Of a stretch of 46,752 nucleotides of DNA, positions 10,287 through 19,465 are shown one piece after another. The stretch spans positions 1 through 46,752 of the forward strand of contig JAKITY010000004.1 of NCBI GenBank assembly GCA_021647835.1, written 5' to 3'. This DNA is from Flavobacteriaceae bacterium. GTDB lineage: Bacteria; Bacteroidota; Bacteroidia; Flavobacteriales; Flavobacteriaceae. The number at the start of each line of letters is the position of its first letter. Position 1 is the stretch's first letter. The translations under genes were made by a program, and so were the position numbers. The notes under the pieces were generated by a model. The model was not told where the DNA came from, ran no database searches, and saw only the letters and a list, made by a program, of their open reading frames with translations.

Positions 10287-11900
10287 ATGGCAATCAAAAA
10301 TATATTTCAAGACCCAAACATTCCACAAAAATTTCAAATTAACGACTTAATCATTCAAGATACATACTTGATTAATGGCGAGTTACGAAAATGGACAGGA
10401 GAAACAACTACAGTTAGTTCTGTTATTTATAGCAAAGATAACTTAGGAAATTTGGCTCCAAAAGTAATTGGTTCAATCCCAAATATGCAAGAAGAAAACG
10501 CACTTGAAGCATTAGATGCAGCAGTAAGTGCGTATGATAAAGGTCGTGGAGAATGGCCAAGAATGAAAGTTGAAGGGCGCATTAATAGTATTGAGAAATT
10601 TGTAAAAATGATGGCTGAAACTCGTGATGAAGTTGTAAAGCTCTTGATGTGGGAAATAGGAAAAAACTACGATGCAGCAACAGGTGAGTTTGACAGAACT
10701 ATCGAATATATAGAAGATACAATAGACGATTTAAAAAAGATGGATAGAGAGCATTCTAATCTGCAAAAACATAGTAATGTATATGCGCAAGTGCGTAGAG
10801 GACCTTTGGGAGTTGTACTCTGCATGGGCCCTTATAATTATCCGTTAAACGAAACTTTTTGTTTGTTGATTCCTGCACTTATCTGCGGAAATACAACCGT
10901 TTTTAAACCAGCAAAACTCGGAATTCTATTACTGTCGCCATTATTAAAAGCATTTCAAGAATGTTTTCCAAAAGGAGTTGTAAACCTTATCTACGGAAGC
11001 GGACGTACATTGGCAACACCAATTATGAAAACAGGAAAAGTTGATGTGTTGGCATTGATTGGTAATAGTAAGTCGGCAAATGCCCTGCAAGGATTTCATC
11101 CTAAGCAAAATAGATTGCGCTTGGTTTTAGGGCTCGAAGCAAAAAACCCAGCAATTGTATTGTCTAACTGTAATATTGATATTGCTGTTTCTGAGTGTGT
11201 TGCAGGAGCATTTTCGTACAATGGTCAGCGTTGTACGGCAGTAAAAATAATATTTGTACATAAAGATATTGTTGAAGAGTTTAATAAGAAATTCGCTATC
11301 AAAGTATCAGAATTGAAATACGGATTGCCTTGGGAAAACGGAGTGAGTCTAACGCCACTTCCAGAGCCGAGTAAACCAGAATATATACAAGAATTGATTG
11401 ACGATGCAACTTCAAAAGGAGCGAAAATTATCAATGAAAATGGAGGAGAGCGTGTTGAGAGTTTTGTGTTCCCTGCGGTTTTATATCCAACAGATACAAG
11501 CATGAGAGTATTTCATGAAGAGCAATTTGGACCTGTAGTTCCGATTACTTCTTATGATGATATCAATGAGCCTTTAGATTATATTTCTGATTCTAATTAT
11601 GGACAGCAAGTAAGTCTTTTTAGTAATGATGCCAATGCACTTGCACCGTTGATTGATATGCTGGTAAACCAAGTTTGTAGAGTGAATATCAATAGTAAAT
11701 GTCAGCGAGGACCAGACGTTTTCCCTTTTGTAGGGCGAAAAGATTCTGCGGTAAGTACCTTGAGTGTGCATGATGCAATTCGTTCTTTTTCTATTCGTAC
11801 GTTGGTTGCTTTTAAAGGAACGGAAAGTAATAAAGAAGTACTCGATGAGTTACTTGATAACAAACAATCTAATTTTGTGAGTACGCATTATATATTGTAA
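10287..11900 (+). CDS. gapN: NADP-dependent glyceraldehyde-3-phosphate dehydrogenase (aldehyde dehydrogenase superfamily)
   Basis: 537 aa; [60 protein letters not shown]. Confidence 0.88.
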   Translation: MAIKNIFQDPNIPQKFQINDLIIQDTYLINGELRKWTGETTTVSSVIYSKDNLGNLAPKVIGSIPNMQEENALEALDAAVSAYDKGRGEWPRMKVEGRINSIEKFVKMMAETRDEVVKLLMWEIGKNYDAATGEFDRTIEYIEDTIDDLKKMDREHSNLQKHSNVYAQVRRGPLGVVLCMGPYNYPLNETFCLLIPALICGNTTVFKPAKLGILLLSPLLKAFQECFPKGVVNLIYGSGRTLATPIMKTGKVDVLALIGNSKSANALQGFHPKQNRLRLVLGLEAKNPAIVLSNCNIDIAVSECVAGAFSYNGQRCTAVKIIFVHKDIVEEFNKKFAIKVSELKYGLPWENGVSLTPLPEPSKPEYIQELIDDATSKGAKIINENGGERVESFVFPAVLYPTDTSMRVFHEEQFGPVVPITSYDDINEPLDYISDSNYGQQVSLFSNDANALAPLIDMLVNQVCRVNINSKCQRGPDVFPFVGRKDSAVSTLSVHDAIRSFSIRTLVAFKGTESNKEVLDELLDNKQSNFVSTHYIL

Positions 11901-11909
11901 CTTGTAAAA

Positions 11910-12602
11910 GTGAAGAAACTTATTTTTATATTATTTACGATAGTTTTTATTAGTTGTAAAACTGATAAGAATGAGTTTATTGAATTAAATGAAAAAGATG
12001 CTTATTTGTTGATGAATGAGTATCTTATAAAAGATATTTCTGAAAAGAATAGAACTACTGTTTTATATGAATATCAGCTAAATATACCAAGCATTACGGT
12101 TAAGGATGTTGATGATGTAAAGAAAGAAGTTTTTTTCCCAGAAAGTATTATTGATGAAAGGTTTGTTGAAGATGTAGATGTTTCTGATATTGAAATGGAA
12201 CAACCTGTCTTTCTTGAAAGGGCGGAAAAATTCACTACAAAAAAATGGAATCAAGAAAAGTTAGCAAAAATTTCATTCCTTAAAAAAAGTCATGAAGAAA
12301 AAGTAAATTATAAGACTTCACTGATGGATATTTTAAAATCAGATGGGATAATATGGGTTACTCAGATTCATAACGTTTCATATCCAATATTTTACCCTAA
12401 AGAAAAAATGGCAATTATTTATGATGAGCCTTATTATATCGATGGTATGAATTGCCTTCAACAGACTAACTATTATATCTATATTAAAGAAAAGAATGGT
12501 TGGAGAAGTTTGAAAGAATATGGGGTGACTGGAATTTATGGGACTCTATACAATTATTATAAAGATTTAGATTCACAATCTACTCACAAGCCTTCCAAAT
12601 AA
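11910..12602 (+). CDS. Putative lipoprotein of unknown function
   Basis: 230 aa; MKKLIFILFTIVFISCK lipobox-like N-terminus. The last codons (..THKPSK*) lie inside a 22-bp repeat shared with the 3' end of the downstream rluA-like gene. Confidence 0.6.
   Translation: MKKLIFILFTIVFISCKTDKNEFIELNEKDAYLLMNEYLIKDISEKNRTTVLYEYQLNIPSITVKDVDDVKKEVFFPESIIDERFVEDVDVSDIEMEQPVFLERAEKFTTKKWNQEKLAKISFLKKSHEEKVNYKTSLMDILKSDGIIWVTQIHNVSYPIFYPKEKMAIIYDEPYYIDGMNCLQQTNYYIYIKEKNGWRSLKEYGVTGIYGTLYNYYKDLDSQSTHKPSK
12581..12602 (+). repeat. 22-bp direct repeat, copy 1 (tactcacaagccttccaaataa)
   Basis: 21/22 identical to 13277-13298; flanks the ParDE module. Confidence 0.85.
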
Positions 12603-12744
12603 CATCATCAAAAGTTAAATCTGATATTTTATGGGGTTGAGTGTTATTTATCTCATTGATTTTATTTAGCGTTGCAGTAAAATTTTTCCAATATATTTTT
12701 ATTTGGTGCAAATAAGTCGTGTATTGCATCAAAGAACATTTCAC

Positions 12745-12987
12745 ATGCAAACAATTAGAAAATCAATTACATTTACTGACCAGCAAAATGAATGGATAAA
12801 ACTACAGTTGAAAAAAGGTGATTTCACCAATGATAGTGAATATATTCGTAATTTAGTAAGAAAAGATCAACAGCAGCATTTGAAGTTAATGGAACTGAAA
12901 AATGCTATTGATGAAGGTTTTGAGAGTGGTGTTAGCATGAAATCAATTTCAGACATAATCAAAGAAGTTGATAATGAAATTGTATAA
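12745..12987 (+). CDS. ParD-like type II antitoxin (ribbon-helix-helix)
   Basis: MQTIRKSITFTDQQNEWIKLQLKKGDFTNDSEYIRNLVRKDQQQ...; overlaps the downstream toxin ORF. ATG at 12745 preferred over the tracked 12703 start. Confidence 0.85.
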   Translation: MQTIRKSITFTDQQNEWIKLQLKKGDFTNDSEYIRNLVRKDQQQHLKLMELKNAIDEGFESGVSMKSISDIIKEVDNEIV

Positions 12988-13267
12988 ATTATCTGGCGCA
13001 GCATCAAATGATATTGTTATTATCTATAAATTTGGCATTCATCGATTTGGTTTAACTCAAGCCAAGAAATATGTGCTCTCTTTAGAGAAATTCCTTAAAG
13101 AATTAGCAGAGCGACCAGAATTAGCAAGAGATGCTTCGCTATTTGCTCATAACCTACGTTATTACAACTATAAATCATATGTCATTTTTTATCTTTTTGA
13201 TGGTGATAATTCTATTTTTGTCATTAGGATATTAGGAAGTAGAATGAATTTTATTGAGCATTTGTAA
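12974..13267 (+). CDS. ParE/RelE-superfamily toxin
   Basis: MKLYKLSGAASNDIVIIYKFGIHRFGLTQAKKYVLSLEKFLKELAERPELARDAS..YKSYVIFYLFDGDNSIFVIRILGSRMN. Confidence 0.87.
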   Translation: MKLYKLSGAASNDIVIIYKFGIHRFGLTQAKKYVLSLEKFLKELAERPELARDASLFAHNLRYYNYKSYVIFYLFDGDNSIFVIRILGSRMNFIEHL

Positions 13268-13275
13268 GGAAGTAA

Positions 13276-13962
13276 TTACTCACAAGCCTCCCAAATAATA
13301 GTTTCAGGAGTTGGTGCAACCACAACAACAGTTTCTTTACTCACAGGATGTATAAACTCTATTCTACGCGCATGTAGATGAATGCTTCCGTCTTTATTAC
13401 TTCGTTTTGCGCCATATTTTAAATCACCTTTAATATAAGAGCCAATACTGGCTAATTGACAACGAATTTGATGATGACGACCAGTCTCAAGGTCTATTTC
13501 AAGCAAATAATAAGAATCTAATTCTTTGATAACCTTGTAATGTAGAATTGCTTTTTTAGAACCTTCCGTTTCGGTTTTAAAAGCCGTAGATTTGTTGTTT
13601 TTTGGGTTCTTTTTTAGAAAATGAATGAGTGTGTCTTGCTCTTTTTGAGGTTTGTTTTTTACAACTGCCCAATAAGTTTTATTGATAGTCTTTTCACGTA
13701 ACATTTTGTTTAATCGTTCCAGTGCTTTGGATGTTTTTGCAAAAATAATAACACCAGAAGTTGGTCTGTCAAGACGGTGCACAACGCCAAGATATACATT
13801 ATTAGGTTTGTTGTATTTCTCTTTGATATATTCTTTTGCAACATCACTCAAGGGTTTGTCACCAGTTTTATCGCCTTGCGTAATATCTCCTGCACGCTTG
13901 TTAACAATAATAATGTGATTGTCTTCGTGTAGTATTTGGATATTGTTTTTTGTAGAATGCAT
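13276..13962 (-). CDS. RluA-family RNA pseudouridine synthase
   Basis: 228 aa; VVHRLDRPTSGVIIFAKTSKA and ETGRHHQIRCQLASIG motifs. Confidence 0.92.
   Translation of the reverse strand: MHSTKNNIQILHEDNHIIIVNKRAGDITQGDKTGDKPLSDVAKEYIKEKYNKPNNVYLGVVHRLDRPTSGVIIFAKTSKALERLNKMLREKTINKTYWAVVKNKPQKEQDTLIHFLKKNPKNNKSTAFKTETEGSKKAILHYKVIKELDSYYLLEIDLETGRHHQIRCQLASIGSYIKGDLKYGAKRSNKDGSIHLHARRIEFIHPVSKETVVVVAPTPETIIWEACE
13277..13298 (+). repeat. 22-bp direct repeat, copy 2 (tactcacaagcctcccaaataa), at the 3' end of the rluA-like gene
   Basis: One mismatch to copy 1 at 12581-12602. Confidence 0.85.
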
Positions 13963-13983
13963 TTAATTAGTATTCAGTCTTTT

Positions 13984-14081
13984 GTCATTTCGAACGAGGA
14001 ACGAGGAGAAATCGCATCCAGAGAATCACGTTCATTTGTGTTTGAGAAATATGATGAGATTTCTCCTATTGTCGAAATGAC
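13984..14081. repeat. Intergenic palindromic element GTCATTTCGA...TCGAAATGAC
   Basis: Two nested 10-bp perfect inverted repeats: gtcatttcga (13984)/tcgaaatgac (14072) and aggagaaatc (14004)/gatttctcct (14058). Confidence 0.85.
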
Positions 14082-14097
14082 TCATGTATTTGTGATA

Positions 14098-14135
14098 TTT
14101 CACCTTTCACCTTTCACCTTTCACCTTTCACCTTT
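14098..14135. repeat. Heptanucleotide tandem repeat (TTTCACC) x5 plus TTT
   Basis: tttcacctttcacctttcacctttcacctttcaccttt. Confidence 0.95.
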
Positions 14136-14163
14136 GTGCCTCAGACCTTAGTTCCTTTAAACC

Positions 14164-14778
14164 TTATTTAATAAAATCCTCAGCAACATCAGTATTAATT
14201 TGCTCAATAAACTTTAAAACATCCTCTTTTCCCATTGCAGATTCTGATGAAGTTATAAAATGAGTAGGTACACTTTCCCAAGTTTTTAAAAGTTGTTTTT
14301 TATATTTGGTAAAGTTTTTATTTAAAGCAGAATTTCCAAGTTTATCTGCTTTTGTAAAGATAATTGCAAACGGAATCCCATTTTCGCCCAAAAACTGCAT
14401 AAATTCTAAGTCAATTTTTTGCGGTTCATGACGAGAATCAACCAATACAAATGTACAAACTAACTGTTCTCTTTGCAAGAAATAATCTTTAATAAAACTC
14501 TGAAAAGTTTTTCTTTTACTTTTTGATACTTGTGCATAGCCATATCCAGGTAAATCGACCAAAAACCATTCGTCATTAATCTTAAAATGATTGATTAATT
14601 GTGTTTTTCCTGGTTTTCCTGATGTCTTTGCTAACTTTTTATGATTGGTCAGCATATTAATTAAAGAAGATTTTCCAACATTAGATCGACCAATAAAAGC
14701 GTATTCAGGAATTTTTTCGGCAGGACATTTTGAAACATCTGTATTACTGATGACAAATGTTGCAGTATTTATTTTCAT
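14164..14778 (-). CDS. engB: Ribosome biogenesis GTP-binding protein YihA/YsxC/EngB
   Basis: 204 aa; [32 protein letters not shown]. Confidence 0.95.
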   Translation of the reverse strand: MKINTATFVISNTDVSKCPAEKIPEYAFIGRSNVGKSSLINMLTNHKKLAKTSGKPGKTQLINHFKINDEWFLVDLPGYGYAQVSKSKRKTFQSFIKDYFLQREQLVCTFVLVDSRHEPQKIDLEFMQFLGENGIPFAIIFTKADKLGNSALNKNFTKYKKQLLKTWESVPTHFITSSESAMGKEDVLKFIEQINTDVAEDFIK

Positions 14779-14782
14779 AAGG

Positions 14783-15547
14783 TTATATCTTACGTTTATC
14801 GAGCCAGTTTATTAAGATTTTATTGAATTCATCAGGATGCTCCATCATTGGCGCATGACCACATTTATCTATCCAAAATAAGTCAGAATCTGGAAGTAAT
14901 TTATTAAAATCTACTGCAACTTCTGGTGGAGTAACATTATCTTGTTTTCCCCAAATTAGGCACGTTGGTACATCCATATTTGGGATGTCATCTGCCATAT
15001 TATGACGTATAGCACTTCTTGCCATTGATAAAGTTCTGAGCACTTTACTTCGGTCATTTACAAGTTCAAAAAGTTCATCGACCATTTCTTTAGTTGCTGT
15101 TTTTTTGTCATAAAAAACAGCTTCAGTTTTTTCTTTAATGTATTGATAATCACCACGTTTTGGGTAGGAATCTCCCATTGCTTTTTCGTACAATCCAGAA
15201 CTTCCTGTAAGAACCATTGCCTTAATATTTTTAAGATTGTGTTTTGCAAAATACAATGATACGTGACCTCCTAAAGAATTTCCAATAAATATAACATTAT
15301 CAACGCTTTTATACTCCATAAATTTTTTAATAAACTTTGCAATATGTTTTACGTTGGTTTTAATCAGTGGTAAAGTGTATAGCGGTAACTCAGGAATCAA
15401 TACTTTGTATCCATTTTTAGAAAAATGAGAAGTAATTCCGTCAAAATTACTCAACGCTCCCATCAAACCATGAAGAACAATGATTGTTTGTCCTTCTCCT
15501 TCTTCAATATAACTAAATCCCCCTTCTTTTTTAAGCGTATAACTCAT
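14783..15547 (-). CDS. Alpha/beta hydrolase
   Basis: 254 aa; [42 protein letters not shown]. Confidence 0.9.
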   Translation of the reverse strand: MSYTLKKEGGFSYIEEGEGQTIIVLHGLMGALSNFDGITSHFSKNGYKVLIPELPLYTLPLIKTNVKHIAKFIKKFMEYKSVDNVIFIGNSLGGHVSLYFAKHNLKNIKAMVLTGSSGLYEKAMGDSYPKRGDYQYIKEKTEAVFYDKKTATKEMVDELFELVNDRSKVLRTLSMARSAIRHNMADDIPNMDVPTCLIWGKQDNVTPPEVAVDFNKLLPDSDLFWIDKCGHAPMMEHPDEFNKILINWLDKRKI

Positions 15548-15573
15548 TTAATAAATCTCGATTTTATTTGTGG

Positions 15574-15581
15574 CAAATGTA
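15574..15581 (-). promoter_or_regulatory. Candidate -7 element TACATTTG for the hydrolase/engB unit
   Basis: caaatgta on + strand, about 27 nt upstream of the start codon. Confidence 0.5.
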
Positions 15582-15707
15582 GCCAATTATCAGCAAAATA
15601 CGATTTTTTTAGATACATCACATATTAAAATTCTGAGGATAATTAAAAGTACTGATAATCAGTTAAATATCTCACTTATTTTTTGAAGAATAAAAGTTAT
15701 CAACAAA

Positions 15708-15732
15708 AGTGGTGATAAGTGGTAAAAAGTGG
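15708..15732 (+). promoter_or_regulatory. Candidate MraZ operator: three AGTGG repeats at 10-bp spacing
   Basis: AGTGG(tgata)AGTGG(taaaa)AGTGG at 15708, 15718, 15728, directly upstream of a TACTTTTG -7 element and mraZ. Confidence 0.75.
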
Positions 15733-15743
15733 AAATATTTTTC

Positions 15744-15751
15744 TACTTTTG
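15744..15751 (+). promoter_or_regulatory. -7 element TACTTTTG of the mraZ/dcw promoter
   Basis: Exact TAnnTTTG match about 20 nt upstream of the mraZ start. Confidence 0.65.
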
Positions 15752-15770
15752 AAAATATTACAAAAGATTG

Positions 15771-16244
15771 ATGATAAGCCTAATTGGAACTTATGAGTGT
15801 AAAGCAGATGTCAAAGGACGTTTGATGTTGTCAGTTGCTTTAAAGAAGCAATTGTCTTCTGTGTTGCAAGAAGGCTTTGTGTTAAAACGTGCGGTTTTTC
15901 AGCCTTGTTTGGAGTTGTATCCAATGCAAGAATGGAATGATATGATGCAGAAAGTGAGTAGGTTAAATAGATTTAGAAAAAAGAATAATGATTTTATAAG
16001 ACGCTTTACTGCAGGAGTTAAAATTGTAGAATTAGATGCTTCAGGAAGGTTGTTAATTCCAAATGATTTACAAAAATTTGCTGGAATTACCAAAGAAGTT
16101 GTTTTGTCATCTGCAGTAAATATCATTGAAATTTGGGATAAAGAACGCTACGAAAAAGCAATTGATGATGCAACTGTTGATTTTGGCGAATTGGCAGAAC
16201 AGGTAATGGGAAATGTAATTGATGATGAGGATGGAGTATCATAA
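15771..16244 (+). CDS. mraZ: Transcriptional regulator MraZ
   Basis: MISLIGTYECKADVKGRLMLSVALKKQL..DASGRLLIPNDLQKFAGI; first gene of the dcw cluster. Confidence 0.93.
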   Translation: MISLIGTYECKADVKGRLMLSVALKKQLSSVLQEGFVLKRAVFQPCLELYPMQEWNDMMQKVSRLNRFRKKNNDFIRRFTAGVKIVELDASGRLLIPNDLQKFAGITKEVVLSSAVNIIEIWDKERYEKAIDDATVDFGELAEQVMGNVIDDEDGVS

Positions 16245-17127
16245 TCCTGTTTTATTACACCAAAGTATTGATGGTTTAAATATCAAACCAAACGGAATTT
16301 ATGTTGATGTAACTTTTGGTGGAGGCGGACATTCAAGAGAAATTTTAAATCGATTGAATAATGAGGGAAAGTTGTTTGCTTTTGACCAAGATAAAGATGC
16401 GCAAGATAACGTTATAGATGATGCGCGATTTACTTTAGTTCCTGAAAATTTTAGATATGCAAAAAGGTTCTTGCGATTTTACGGAATAAAAAAAGTAGAT
16501 GGAATACTTGCTGATTTAGGAGTTTCATCACATCAGTTTGATGAAGCTGAACGAGGGTTTTCTACTCGTTTTGATGCGGAATTAGATATGAGGATGAACC
16601 AGAATGATGAAATATCGGCATTTAAAATTGTGAATGGTTATAGTGAAGAGGCGTTGAGTGCAATTTTTTTTAATTATGGTGAACTGAGAAATGCAAGAGC
16701 GTTGGCTAAGAAAATTGCAAATGCAAGATTGGAGAAAAAGATTAAAACAAGTTTTGATTTAAAAGAAATTTTACAACAGTTTTTACCTAAAGCAAAGGAA
16801 CATAAAATATTGGCTCAAATTTTTCAAGCGATACGAATTGAAGTGAATCAAGAGTTGGAAGTGTTGAAAGAATTTTTGGTGCAAACTCCAGAATTACTCA
16901 ATGAAAATGGTCGATTGAGTGTGATTTCATATCATTCTTTAGAAGATAGATTGGTAAAAAGATTTATCAGAAACGGACAGTTTGAAGGTGAGCCTGAAAA
17001 AGATTTTTATGGAAATTTTGAAGTTCCGTTAAAGAAAGTTGGGAAATTAATAATTCCGTCACGAGAAGAAACAAAGAAAAATAATAGAGCGAGAAGTGCA
17101 AAATTAAGAATAGCAGTAAAAGTGTAA
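16219..17127 (+). CDS. rsmH: 16S rRNA (cytosine1402-N4)-methyltransferase
   Basis: 302 aa; EYHNPVLLHQSIDGL, VDVTFGGGGHSREIL, SYHSLEDRLVKRF. Confidence 0.96.
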   Translation: MMMRMEYHNPVLLHQSIDGLNIKPNGIYVDVTFGGGGHSREILNRLNNEGKLFAFDQDKDAQDNVIDDARFTLVPENFRYAKRFLRFYGIKKVDGILADLGVSSHQFDEAERGFSTRFDAELDMRMNQNDEISAFKIVNGYSEEALSAIFFNYGELRNARALAKKIANARLEKKIKTSFDLKEILQQFLPKAKEHKILAQIFQAIRIEVNQELEVLKEFLVQTPELLNENGRLSVISYHSLEDRLVKRFIRNGQFEGEPEKDFYGNFEVPLKKVGKLIIPSREETKKNNRARSAKLRIAVKV

Positions 17128-17460
17128 ATGGGAAAAGTAAAGCGAAATATTTACAATGTTTTGAAAGGAAAATTCCTTGTAAGCGATGATGCTTTTAAAA
17201 ATTGGAGGATGATTATATACGTAGTATTTCTACTACTGTTTATGATTTCTCGTTCGCATAGCACAGATAAGAAAGTAATAAAAATAGCTCAGTTAAACAG
17301 CGAAATTAGAGAATTAAAGGCTGAGTTTATAGATGCGAGGACAAAGGTCATGCGATTGGAACTTGAATCAGTAGTGCAAAAAAAAGTAGTAGAGCGTGGA
17401 TTGCTGCCTTCAAAAAATCCACCAAAAAAAATTAAAGTCATAAATAGAAAAGTAGATTAA
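17128..17460 (+). CDS. FtsL-like small bitopic division protein
   Basis: 110 aa with one TM segment and a short coiled coil; sits between rsmH and the FtsI-like PBP. Confidence 0.75.
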   Translation: MGKVKRNIYNVLKGKFLVSDDAFKNWRMIIYVVFLLLFMISRSHSTDKKVIKIAQLNSEIRELKAEFIDARTKVMRLELESVVQKKVVERGLLPSKNPPKKIKVINRKVD

Positions 17461-17461
17461 G

Positions 17462-19465
17462 TTGGCAGCAGAGAAAAAAAACATACTGAGTAGATTATAT
17501 ATTTTCTTTGTCTTCTTGACCTTATTTTTTATTGCAATAATCTTCAAACTTACCAATATTCAATATGTAGAAGGCGATAGATATCGAAGCCTTTCTATTC
17601 AGCGCACCATAAAAAACGATACCATTCAAGCAAATCGAGGAAATGTATATGCAGATGATGGTAGTTTGTTGGCGACTTCTATGTCGAGGTATGAAATTAG
17701 AATGGATGCTTCAAAGCCTGATGATTCAAAAGTTTTTGAAGAAAATATTCAAGAGTTATCTGTTGAGTTGTCAAAAATGTTGGGTAAAACATCAGATTAT
17801 TATGTTCGACTGATTCGCAAGGCAAGAAACAGAGTGCCAAAACCAAATAGATATTTACTAATAGCTCGAAATATTGGGTATTTAGATTATCAGAAAATGA
17901 AAGCCTTTCCGATTTTTAATTTAGGAATGTATAAAGGAGGTTTTATCGCAGAGCAATCTACAAAACGTGAACATCCTTTAGGGAAAATTGCTGAGCGTAC
18001 TATTGGTTATGATGATTATCGTGGTGCTCCTGGAATTGAAGGCGCATATAAAAAGCATTTGAAAGGGGGTTATGGAGTAAGAAGAAAACAACGAATTGCG
18101 CAAGGTCAATGGAAACCAATTAGTGATAATAATGAAGTAGAGCCTCAAGACGGAAGAGATGTAATCACAACTATTAATGTGAATATGCAAGATATTGCGC
18201 ATCATTCTTTGTTAAGGCAATTGGAATACTACGAAGCAGAACATGGTTGCGTTGTAGTGATGGAAACCAAGACAGGAGAAATCAAAGCAATTTCAAATTT
18301 AGGAAGAGGAAAAAGCGGTAAGTATTACGAAAAAAGGAACTATGCTATTTGGGAATCTCATGAGCCTGGATCTGCATTTAAATTAATGTCAATGGTTGCT
18401 GCATTGGAGTTAAAGGCGATAGATTCGAGTACAGTTGTTGATACGGGAACTGGTAAATACAGAATTTATGGTAGAAGCATTAGTGATTCGCATGAAGGAG
18501 GTTACGGCAAGATTTCTGCCGCAAGAGCATTAGAAGTGTCATCTAATATTGCTTTTGCTCGTTTGATAGATGAAAACTTCAATAAAAATCCAAATAAATT
18601 TATCAATCAGTTAAAGAAAATGCATCTTAATGAGCGTTTAGGCTTGCCATTAAAAGGAGAAGGAATTCCTAATATTCCTGCTCCAGGAGATGAAATATGG
18701 AGTAAAAATGCCTTGCCTTCTATTGCCTATGGCTATAATTTAAGCCTTACGCCATTACAAATACTTACTTTTTATAACGCAATTGCCAATAACGGTGAAA
18801 TGGTAAAACCGCGATTGGTAAAAGAAATTCGTTCTTGGGATAAAAAAGTAAAGGTTTTTGAAAAAGAAGTCATCGATTCTAAAATATGTTCTGATGCGAC
18901 TATAAGTAAAGTCCAAGAGATGTTGAAGAATGTTGTTGTTAGAGGAACGGGAAAAAAACTATATGATGCTAATTTTTCAATGGCTGGAAAAACAGGAACA
19001 GCACGAACGGAATATAGAAATTTTGAAGAATGGAAAAAAGATAGGAAATATATTTCATCGTTTACAGGATATTTTCCTGCGGATAATCCTAAGTATTCAT
19101 GCATTGTAGTAATTCACAAGCCAAACCTTGAAAAAGGATATTATGGCGCAGATGTTTCTGGACCAGTTTTTAAAGACATTGCACAAAAAATATACACAGA
19201 CGCACCACTTTTAAAAGAAATCATTAATAAAGAACCGCAGTTTGCGAGTGTAGATAATGATTTTGAGAAATACAATAAAGCATCAGAAAAACAATTTAAA
19301 ACAATGCCAAATGTTACAGGAATGGTTGGGATGGACGCTGTGTCATTACTAGAGAACTTAGGATTGAAAGTAACATTTATCGGAAATGGAAAAGTGAGAA
19401 ATCAATCTATAAAAATTGGAGAAAAAGTAGTGAAAGGGGCAATTATAAAATTAGAATTAGCATAA
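17462..19465 (+). CDS. ftsI: Penicillin-binding protein 3 (FtsI-like) with C-terminal PASTA domain
   Basis: 667 aa; WESHEPGSAFKLMSM (SxxK), SSN, AGKTGTARTEY (KTG); C-terminal MPNVTGMVGMDAVSLLENLGLKV is PASTA-like. Apparent TTG start. Confidence 0.92.
   Translation: MAAEKKNILSRLYIFFVFLTLFFIAIIFKLTNIQYVEGDRYRSLSIQRTIKNDTIQANRGNVYADDGSLLATSMSRYEIRMDASKPDDSKVFEENIQELSVELSKMLGKTSDYYVRLIRKARNRVPKPNRYLLIARNIGYLDYQKMKAFPIFNLGMYKGGFIAEQSTKREHPLGKIAERTIGYDDYRGAPGIEGAYKKHLKGGYGVRRKQRIAQGQWKPISDNNEVEPQDGRDVITTINVNMQDIAHHSLLRQLEYYEAEHGCVVVMETKTGEIKAISNLGRGKSGKYYEKRNYAIWESHEPGSAFKLMSMVAALELKAIDSSTVVDTGTGKYRIYGRSISDSHEGGYGKISAARALEVSSNIAFARLIDENFNKNPNKFINQLKKMHLNERLGLPLKGEGIPNIPAPGDEIWSKNALPSIAYGYNLSLTPLQILTFYNAIANNGEMVKPRLVKEIRSWDKKVKVFEKEVIDSKICSDATISKVQEMLKNVVVRGTGKKLYDANFSMAGKTGTARTEYRNFEEWKKDRKYISSFTGYFPADNPKYSCIVVIHKPNLEKGYYGADVSGPVFKDIAQKIYTDAPLLKEIINKEPQFASVDNDFEKYNKASEKQFKTMPNVTGMVGMDAVSLLENLGLKVTFIGNGKVRNQSIKIGEKVVKGAIIKLELA

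Noticed and set aside
13936-14151. 71-aa plus-strand ORF upstream of the rluA-like gene
   Set aside because: Runs through the palindromic element and the TTTCACC tandem repeat; not a real protein.
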